Source: Akkermansiaceae bacterium (GTDB lineage: Bacteria; Verrucomicrobiota; Verrucomicrobiia; Verrucomicrobiales; Akkermansiaceae). Taken from it: 10,148 bases of DNA. Each line of letters starts with the position of its first letter. The stretch's first letter is position 1. Location of the stretch: NCBI GenBank assembly GCA_028293225.1, contig JAQGPE010000040.1, positions 1-10,148 of the forward strand, in the 5' to 3' direction. A program made the translations under genes and the position numbers. Below the pieces are notes generated by a model. The model was not told the DNA's origin and searched no databases. It saw only the letters and a list, made by a program, of their open reading frames with translations. Shown one piece after another: positions 1-5,393 of the stretch.

Positions 1-49
1 TAGCGAGGACGAAGACGCCGGCGGCAATCAACGGGATTGGGAGTTTCAT
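1..49 (-). CDS. 5' end of an exported protein gene (partial)
   Basis: Only the first 16 codons lie in the window; the gene continues past the left edge. They read MKLPIPLIAAGVFVLA, a short Lys-containing start followed by an unbroken hydrophobic run, which is what the n- and h-regions of a Sec signal peptide (or a first membrane helix) look like. The ATG is at 49-47. No clear Shine-Dalgarno sequence precedes it; the upstream bases are C- and A-rich. It follows the kinase gene on the same strand after 157 bp, so it may be read through from the sigma/kinase pair or have its own promoter. Its position beside that pair makes it a candidate target, but the function cannot be told from 16 residues. 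Confidence 0.6.
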   Translation of the reverse strand, partial: MKLPIPLIAAGVFVLA

Positions 50-206
50 GGGTTTGGGGGTTGGAGTGGGTTTCCATTGGAGGCGGAAGGCGACCGTCCG
101 TCGTGGGACCGGATGCACCTCCTCCAAATAAGAAGGACGAGTTCCCCGCCTGGAACCCGACACGCGATTTCCACAAATGTGGGAATCCTCCCCCCGCGGA
201 TCCGGT
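50..206. other. Intergenic gap between kinase and exported-protein gene
   Basis: This 157-bp gap has no convincing reading frame. On the minus strand it holds an imperfect hairpin about 20 nt after the kinase stop (166-187), a GGAAC pentamer (145-141) and a purine-rich GGAGGAGGT stretch (125-117) that resembles a ribosome site but has no start codon at a normal distance. A promoter for the leftward gene could lie here. I cannot identify a -35/-10 pair with confidence. Confidence 0.5.
166..187 (-). terminator. Imperfect hairpin after the kinase gene, possible weak terminator
   Basis: Read on the minus strand, GATTCCCACA and TGTGGAAATC are complementary over 22 nt with one C-A mismatch and a minimal loop. 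It starts 20 nt downstream of the kinase stop codon, where a terminator would sit. There is no T-tract after it, so a classical Rho-independent terminator is doubtful. It could instead stabilise the 3' end of the mRNA, or mean nothing. Confidence 0.2.
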
Positions 207-2405
207 TCAGTCACTTTTCCCGCCCAACATTTTTTCCGCCTCCCTGAGGAGAATCAGCACCGCGCCCTGATTATACCAGAGGGTGCCGTCTGAGTTGACG
301 ACCTGGAACGGCCCTTCCATCCATTCGTCCACCTCTTTCCGCGAAGCCGCCAGCGAGGTGCGGGCCGCTCCGGAGCGGCCTTGTTTCAGGTCGATCATGG
401 CGAGAATCAGTTGGTTCGAAACCGTGCGCGGAGCGCTGTTGGAAGCCTCGGCAAGACTGCGGCTCGCCCAATCCGCGGCGGCTTCCAGACGGCCCTGGCG
501 GTAAGCCATCAGGGCAAGTGAAAACTGCCGCCAGGCCACCATGTGCGGACGCTGTTCCGGGTGGTCCCCGCCAAGCGAAGTCTCAAGGACCGTGACCAGC
601 GGCATCACCTTTTCCAGAGTCTCCGGGTCAGCGGGCTGCAGCAGCGTGGCCTTGATGACCTGCTCCGCCACGATCGGGTTGGCCGAGTTGGCGAAGCGGC
701 TGATGGTCAGGCTCCGGAGTTCATCGAACTGGCCAGGCTCGCCCCACTCGCTGACGGCCGTCATCGCGGACAGGCAGTCGAAGGAGATATGCTCCGAGTC
801 GGTCATGTCCACGCTGGTGAGCACATGGCCCAGTGAGTCGAAACGCTTCGCGGCCGTTTTCCAGCGCTCCTGCGACAGGTTCCAGTTGGCTACCATCATG
901 AAGGTATTGGCCGCTTCCAGAGAGCGCGGAACCCGTTCCGTGGGCAGGCCGTCCAGCAGCCTGTCCGCCTGTTCGGCATCCTGGTATTTCAGGAGCACGG
1001 CGGCTTTTGCGACCAGGTCCACCGCTTTGGCGTCCTCGCGCAGGCGGACTTCATTGGCGGTCGCCTGCTCGGCCAGAACCCGCAGTCTGGCCTGTTCGTG
1101 GCGGGCCTCGCGCTCTTCGAAAAACAACCAGGTCGAAACCCCGAGGCCGCTGAGCAGGCCGAACAGGGCGATGCCCGCGGCGGCGAAGGTGACCCGGTTG
1201 CGCCGGACCAGCTTGGTGAGCAGATAGCCGCGGCTGGGAGGCCGGGCGAGTACGGGTTCTTCACGCAGGTAGCGCTGCACATCCATCGCCAGACCGTTGG
1301 CGGTTTCATAGCGGCGCTGGCGTTCCCTTTCGACCGCCTTCATCACGATCCAGTCGAGATCCCCGGCTAGCAGGGACGGCAGGCGCTGCGGATCGACAGC
1401 ACGTTCGTCCGCGATTTGCCTCAGTTCTTCAGGGGAAAGGTCCCTCAGCCCGGCCGAGGGCACCCCGGTCTTGCCTTCCCGCAGGAAGCTGCGGATTTCC
1501 TCCACGCCCCGGTCGTTGAAATTCTCGAACCGCAACGGCGGACTGCCGGTGAGCAATTCGCACAGCAGGGCTCCCAGGCTGTAAATGTCGCTGCGGGTGT
1601 CGATGTCCACGCCCCCCTCCGCCTGCTCCGGGCTCATGTAGGCAGGCGTGCCGATGAGCTGGCCGGCCTTGGTCGCGGTTTCGTATTCGCCCAGTCCGCC
1701 CGCGGTGGCCTTGGCGATGCCGAAGTCGATCACCTTGGGCTCCACCCGCCCGTCGTGCTCGCGCACCAGGACGTTGGACGGCTTGATGTCGCGATGGATC
1801 ACGCCCTTCTGGTGGGCGTGCTGAATGGCCTCGCAAACGAGCGCGAACAGCTCAAGCCGCGGGCGCAGGCCGAGACGATGGCGGGCGCAGAAATCGGTGA
1901 TCTTTTCACCGTCCACCAGTTCCATCACGAAGTACGGCCGGCCCGAGGCGGTGGCGCCGGCGTCCAGCACCCGCGCGATGTTCGGGTGGTCCATCAGCGC
2001 CAGCGCCTCACGTTCCAGATTGAAGCGGGAAATCACGTTCTCGGTATCCATGCCGAGCCGGATGATTTTCAGCGCGACCTTCCGTTTCACCGGCTCCAGT
2101 TGCTCAGCCAGGTAGACGACGCCACACCCGCCGGAACCCAGACGGTCGATCAGGCGATAGGGACCGATGCGGGCGCCGAGGCCGCCTTCCCCGCCCTCTT
2201 CGTCCGCAGACGCCGCGCCTTTCCCCACCTCCGGCTGGAGTTCGAAGAAATTCTCCGCATCCCGCCGGATCTCCAGCAGTTCTTCCAGCCGCCTCAGCCG
2301 GGCCTCGTCGCCGTGACAGGCAAACTCGAGAAAGGCCCGGCGTTCCGCCACTTCGCCGAAGTTCAATGCCGCCGTGAAGAGCAGCTTGTCGATGGGCGCG
2401 GTCAT
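207..2405 (-). CDS. Transmembrane Hanks-type serine/threonine protein kinase
   Basis: A 732-aa kinase. Residues 1-60 hold a helical segment with an ERRAFLEFAC...GDEARLRRLEELL pattern that recurs at the N terminus of PVC kinases paired with this sigma-factor type. The catalytic domain spans about 82-370: Gly loop G90-x-G92-x-x-G95, K113 in VALK, alpha-C Glu131, HRDIKPSN at 204-211 (D206, K208, N211), DFG at 227-229, SPE at 258-260, and Asp273 in RSDIYSLG. All residues needed for activity are present. Residues 405-428 form one membrane helix preceded by KLVRRNR, placing the kinase in the cytoplasm. Residues 430-460 look coiled-coil, and 440-725 are helical, TPR-like and probably periplasmic, perhaps a sensor. 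The ATG overlaps the sigma-factor stop as ATGA, with GAGGA 9 nt upstream. The likely substrate is that sigma factor (inference). Kinase identity is near certain; the signal is unknown. Confidence 0.96.
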   Translation of the reverse strand: MTAPIDKLLFTAALNFGEVAERRAFLEFACHGDEARLRRLEELLEIRRDAENFFELQPEVGKGAASADEEGGEGGLGARIGPYRLIDRLGSGGCGVVYLAEQLEPVKRKVALKIIRLGMDTENVISRFNLEREALALMDHPNIARVLDAGATASGRPYFVMELVDGEKITDFCARHRLGLRPRLELFALVCEAIQHAHQKGVIHRDIKPSNVLVREHDGRVEPKVIDFGIAKATAGGLGEYETATKAGQLIGTPAYMSPEQAEGGVDIDTRSDIYSLGALLCELLTGSPPLRFENFNDRGVEEIRSFLREGKTGVPSAGLRDLSPEELRQIADERAVDPQRLPSLLAGDLDWIVMKAVERERQRRYETANGLAMDVQRYLREEPVLARPPSRGYLLTKLVRRNRVTFAAAGIALFGLLSGLGVSTWLFFEEREARHEQARLRVLAEQATANEVRLREDAKAVDLVAKAAVLLKYQDAEQADRLLDGLPTERVPRSLEAANTFMMVANWNLSQERWKTAAKRFDSLGHVLTSVDMTDSEHISFDCLSAMTAVSEWGEPGQFDELRSLTISRFANSANPIVAEQVIKATLLQPADPETLEKVMPLVTVLETSLGGDHPEQRPHMVAWRQFSLALMAYRQGRLEAAADWASRSLAEASNSAPRTVSNQLILAMIDLKQGRSGAARTSLAASRKEVDEWMEGPFQVVNSDGTLWYNQGAVLILLREAEKMLGGKSD

Positions 2406-2971
2406 CGCACGCTTTCCTCGCGGATCATCTGATACAGCCGCGCCTTCGCGTAGGCCCAGTGGCGCTCCACCGTGCGCTCCGCCGTGCCATCCATGGCCGC
2501 GATCTCTTTATTCGTGAGACCACCGAAGAACTTGAGAGAAATGACCCGCGCGCTATCGGGGTCTTCCTGCTCCAGGCGGCTCATCATTTCATCGACGAGC
2601 AGCACCCGCTCGTCGAGCGTGGTGTCCGCCACGTCGAGGCCGTGAACGTGGATGTCGAGCATCTCGGAATTCTCTCCGCGCTTCAGGCTCGCTTTGGCCC
2701 GGGCCCGATCCACCAGGATGTGGCGCATCGCCTGCGCCGCGGCGCGGAAGAAATGGGCGCGGTCGCTCCACGAGCGGTCTTCGTCGCCGGAAATCTTGAG
2801 CCACGCCTCGTGAACCAGGGCGGTGGCCTGCAGGGTCTCGCCCTTCGCCGCGCCGGACATGCGCCTTTTGGCCAGGCTCCGGAGTTCGTCGTACACCAGC
2901 GGCAGAAGCTCCGCGGAAATGAGGCTGTCATTCCCGCTGGCCGATTGCAAAATTCTGGTGAGCTCCTTCAA
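2402..2971 (-). CDS. ECF-like RNA polymerase sigma factor (TIGR02999/PF07638 type)
   Basis: A 189-aa sigma factor with regions 2 and 4 only. Region 2 runs about 20-95, with LLPLVYDELRSLAKRRM, then ETLQATALVHEAWLKI (45-60), then HFFRAAAQAMRHILVDRARAK (73-93). Region 4 runs about 128-182, with LKFFGGLTNKEIAAM and TAERTVERHWAYAKARL forming the helix-turn-helix. The usual acidic DAED motif of region 2.2 is replaced by Q48-A49-T50-A51. The start is TTG at 2971-2969: an in-frame TGA lies 24 nt upstream, no other start lies between, and the family's conserved N-terminal pattern begins right there (K-E-L-T-R-I-L). No Shine-Dalgarno precedes it; AAGGAG occurs inside codons 2-3. It overlaps the kinase gene by 4 nt, so the two are surely co-translated. 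No anti-sigma factor gene is present, so the kinase is the likely regulator. Confidence 0.94.
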   Translation of the reverse strand: MKELTRILQSASGNDSLISAELLPLVYDELRSLAKRRMSGAAKGETLQATALVHEAWLKISGDEDRSWSDRAHFFRAAAQAMRHILVDRARAKASLKRGENSEMLDIHVHGLDVADTTLDERVLLVDEMMSRLEQEDPDSARVISLKFFGGLTNKEIAAMDGTAERTVERHWAYAKARLYQMIREESVR

Positions 2972-2993
2972 ACCGGCGAAATTTGTGGCCGGT
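2972..2993. promoter_or_regulatory. Inverted repeat abutting the sigma-factor start codon
   Basis: ACCGGC (2972-2977) and GCCGGT (2988-2993) are perfect inverted copies separated by 10 bp, ending at the base before the TTG start. As DNA it could be an operator for a dimeric protein; as RNA it would be a 6-bp GC-rich hairpin directly upstream of a start that lacks a ribosome site. The palindrome is directly visible; its function is inferred. In GC-rich DNA a 6-bp repeat can arise by chance. Confidence 0.35.
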
Positions 2994-3005
2994 CAGGAAA
3001 TTTGT
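2978..3005. repeat. Tandem 9-bp direct repeat upstream of the sigma-factor gene
   Basis: GAAATTTGT occurs at 2978-2986 and again at 2997-3005 (ACAAATTTC on the coding strand), 19 bp apart start to start. These AT-rich islands stand out in a GC-rich region, and the core AAATTT is itself palindromic. The proximal copy lies almost wholly in the loop of the 2972-2993 inverted repeat. Paired binding sites for a regulator or a spaced promoter element are possible; no known regulon consensus is recognised. Confidence 0.4.
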
Positions 3006-3030
3006 CGATGGAGGAATGGGTAAGCGTTCC
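3004..3030 (-). promoter_or_regulatory. Candidate ECF-type promoter for the sigma/kinase pair
   Basis: On the minus strand GGAAC (3030-3026) is followed after 18 nt by CGAC (3007-3004), resembling the GGAAC/CGTC-like pattern of many ECF promoters, though the spacer is 1-2 nt longer than usual. Initiation about 7 nt further on would put the transcript start some 25 nt before the TTG start. Autoregulation is common for ECF factors, but a GGAAC match in a gap of this size is weak evidence. Confidence 0.22.
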
Positions 3031-3047
3031 GATGAACCGCCCGGCGG

Positions 3048-5393
3048 CTATGCTTTCACGGCGGCAACCGCAGGCACCGGAGCCGGGCCATAAGAGCGCC
3101 TGCGCCGGAGCAGCCATTCGGCGCCGGTGATGGCGAGCAGGGGAATCAGGATCCACCAACGGTCCCAGACGGAAGCCGAGCCCTTCCAGACCGTGGGCAT
3201 GGAGCGCGCGGCGATCTCTTTCAGGACATCGCCCGCGTTGTCATCGGTCAGGACCTTGCCGCCGGTGATCCTGGCTACTTGCGCCATGAGCTCGGGGCGG
3301 ACCGCCACCGCCACCGCTTCGTCACTGCCGGAGCGGACCTCCAGGCCGGCCTTGGTCGAGACGGACACGCCCTCGGCATTCGCGTATTTCGCTTCGAAAC
3401 GCAGTTCGCCGGGATTGCGGGCGATGAAGGAGGCTTCCCAGGCTTTCTTGCCCGCGTCCCAGCGCAGCGGCAGAGGGGCCTCCGCGTTATCACCTTCCTT
3501 CAGGGTCATCGTCAGGCCCGCGAGATCGCCGGACGATGGGGAAGCGATCGTGAGATTGACGGTATCACCGACGGTGACGGGGGTCTCCGGAATGCCGATC
3601 ACGGCTCCCCCGCCCTTGCGCGCGATGCGGTCGGCGGCGAGCCAGCGGATCGTGTTGTTCCAGAACTTCTGGTAGTACTTCGAATCCCGGCCGGTCGGGC
3701 CCCAGATCTTTTCAAAGGAAGCGCCCCAGCTCTCGGTGGTATCCGACATGAAGGCCATCGTGCGGCCTTTGCCGATCTGCTGCACCGCGAAGAGGATCGA
3801 GCCGTTGTCGTGGGCGTAGCTCGAAATCGTGGTGGCGAGCACGTGGGCGCCCGGCTTGGCGCGCTTGGCGCCATTCGCTCCGTAGAAGCCGGGGAAATAG
3901 CGGGTCCAGGCGGCCTCGGTCTCGGCGGCGTCCTTGCCGACCTGCATGATCGGGTGGTTCTTCCCGGCCTCGGTGACCTTCGGCTTGAAGGACGAAGACA
4001 GGAAACTGAGGTCATCGCCAATCTCCACCGGCATCAGCTTGTCGATGACCGTCTTTTCATAGCCGCCGGATCCGAATGACGCGTGGCCGCCGACCATGAC
4101 GAATCCCCCGCCTCGCTTCTCCACGAAGTCGACCGTAGCCTTGAGCTGGGCGTCGGTGAAGAGCTCCTTTTCGATGTCGCTGTTGATGATGACGTCGTAT
4201 TGCAGCAGGCCTTCGAGGGTCTTGGGATAGCCGTGGATCGAGTTGCGGATGCCGGAAATTTCGCGGCCCGCCTGATCCACCATGCTCTTCTGCTTTCCTC
4301 CAAAGATCGAACCGCCACCCATGTCGTCCACCAGGGAATCCATGCAGTCGATTTCCATTTCGGCATCGGCCTCGATCGCCTCGCGAAGGTATTTGATTTC
4401 GTAGGGAGCGCTGCCTTCCATGTACATCACACGGATCGGCTCGCGCTTCAGATCGCAGGCGAGACGGGTGTGGTTGTTGTCGAGAAAGGTCTCGCCCCCG
4501 GTCTGCGACAGCTCCAGATCGTAGAACTGCAGGCCGCGATACGGAGAGTTGAAGTCAATGGACAATGTCTGCCGTTTGCCGGTCAGATGGACCTGCTGCT
4601 GGAGGAGCGTCTGATTGTCAAAGCGAACAGTTAGAGTGGTATCCTTGCCCGCGCAGCCGGGAGCATCGACTGCCAGATCCAAGTGCAACAGCGCCTGGGA
4701 CGGGCTCGGCTGCTTCAGCGCGGCGGAGGCGATGCGCAGATCGGCAGGCTGCTCGGAACTGCCGACGAGCCAAGGATAGACCGGCACGCGCGCTTCACGA
4801 TAGAGCTTGGCCGCGGCCAGCATCTGGCCTTCGTCGCTGACGGCGCCATCGGAAAGCAGGATCACCCCATCGAGCGGTTGCTGGTTCTGGCGCTCCAGCA
4901 TTTCGCTCATTCCCTTGCCCAGCGCACTGCGCGTATCGGCGGGCGCGACGTTGGCCGGATCTCCCTGCGTCAGGCTGGTGCCGGCGAAAGCGACCTGCAT
5001 GCGGTCGGTGCCACCCCAGACCGGTTCGATCTCGCGGGTCAGGTGCGAGCGGGCCGCCTCAAAGCGGGTCTGGCCATTCGGCGCGTCCTTCACCGCCATG
5101 CTGGCCGACTTGTCGAGCAGCACCCCGAGCATCGGTTTCTCCAGCGACTGCCGGGTCGTGGGCTGCCGGAAATCGAGGATGAAGGCCAGCAGCAGACCCG
5201 CGACCGCGACACGGGCCAGCCACAGGAGCAAGCGCAGTTGCCGTGGCATGGAGGACTGCGCGCGGACGACGAACAGCCAGCCGCTGACGAGCGCCACGAT
5301 CACGAAGGCCGCGACCGCCCATGGCAGCCATCCTACCGCGAAATAAGTCATCGAATTCATCGGAACAGCCTTGAGGGGGAAATTATTGATCAT
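3048..5393 (-). CDS. Membrane VWA protein with glutamine-amidotransferase-like domain
   Basis: Up to 781 aa. Membrane helices lie at about 17-43 and 54-73, separated by an Arg-containing cytoplasmic loop. A VWA domain follows (about 86-215) with MIDAS residues D94-K-S96-A-S98, Thr154 and LLSDG (179-183), so it should bind a divalent metal. A beta-rich linker (220-310) leads to a GATase1-like fold (about 316-590; YDVIINSD 399-406, GGHASFGSGGY 435-445, GKGRTMAFMSDTTESWG 541-557) with no cysteine, so amidotransferase activity is unlikely. An Ig-like region (600-690) and a C-terminal helix (746-763) before RRRR complete it, putting the bulk in the periplasm. As drawn, the ATG overlaps the upstream gene by 11 nt but has no ribosome site. 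The ATG at 5360, with AAGG 8 nt before it, is an equally good or better start and costs 11 residues. It is the last gene of the VWA operon. Confidence 0.92.
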   Translation of the reverse strand: MINNFPLKAVPMNSMTYFAVGWLPWAVAAFVIVALVSGWLFVVRAQSSMPRQLRLLLWLARVAVAGLLLAFILDFRQPTTRQSLEKPMLGVLLDKSASMAVKDAPNGQTRFEAARSHLTREIEPVWGGTDRMQVAFAGTSLTQGDPANVAPADTRSALGKGMSEMLERQNQQPLDGVILLSDGAVSDEGQMLAAAKLYREARVPVYPWLVGSSEQPADLRIASAALKQPSPSQALLHLDLAVDAPGCAGKDTTLTVRFDNQTLLQQQVHLTGKRQTLSIDFNSPYRGLQFYDLELSQTGGETFLDNNHTRLACDLKREPIRVMYMEGSAPYEIKYLREAIEADAEMEIDCMDSLVDDMGGGSIFGGKQKSMVDQAGREISGIRNSIHGYPKTLEGLLQYDVIINSDIEKELFTDAQLKATVDFVEKRGGGFVMVGGHASFGSGGYEKTVIDKLMPVEIGDDLSFLSSSFKPKVTEAGKNHPIMQVGKDAAETEAAWTRYFPGFYGANGAKRAKPGAHVLATTISSYAHDNGSILFAVQQIGKGRTMAFMSDTTESWGASFEKIWGPTGRDSKYYQKFWNNTIRWLAADRIARKGGGAVIGIPETPVTVGDTVNLTIASPSSGDLAGLTMTLKEGDNAEAPLPLRWDAGKKAWEASFIARNPGELRFEAKYANAEGVSVSTKAGLEVRSGSDEAVAVAVRPELMAQVARITGGKVLTDDNAGDVLKEIAARSMPTVWKGSASVWDRWWILIPLLAITGAEWLLRRRRSYGPAPVPAVAAVKA
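5369..5372 (-). promoter_or_regulatory. Ribosome site supporting a downstream start of the VWA/GATase-like gene
   Basis: AAGG on the minus strand lies 8 nt before the ATG at 5360-5358, whereas the ATG at 5393 has only CTGTCGT before it. This favours the shorter protein (770 aa) starting MNSMTYFAVGW, which also begins closer to the first membrane helix. The match is only four bases. Confidence 0.4.

Noticed and set aside
111..125. GGAGGAGGT on the minus strand as a ribosome site
   Set aside because: No ATG, GTG or TTG start follows at a usable distance with a meaningful frame, so it is more likely chance purine richness.
37..270. 77-codon plus-strand frame covering the left intergenic gap
   Set aside because: It overlaps the start of the left-edge gene and the end of the kinase gene. 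Its composition (Trp, Gly, Pro, Arg) looks random and there is no ribosome site.
1416..2432. 338-codon open frame on the plus strand
   Set aside because: It is antisense to the kinase catalytic domain, whose motifs are unmistakable on the minus strand. The plus-strand product shows no family features.
2968..3159. 63-codon minus-strand frame spanning the gap before the sigma-factor gene
   Set aside because: Most of it overlaps the end of the VWA/GATase-like gene in another frame, and the product has no features. It could be a leader peptide only if a transcript start and ribosome site supported it, and I see neither.
3279..4079. 266-codon plus-strand frame, and another of the same length at 4683-5483
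   Set aside because: Both are antisense to the VWA/GATase-like gene (the second runs into the end of the DUF4175-like gene), with Gly/Arg-rich translations lacking domains and no ribosome site or promoter context.
3048..5393. Active glutamine amidotransferase
   Set aside because: No cysteine lies where a nucleophile would be, and the domain is fused to a membrane VWA protein, so the enzymatic label is not supported.
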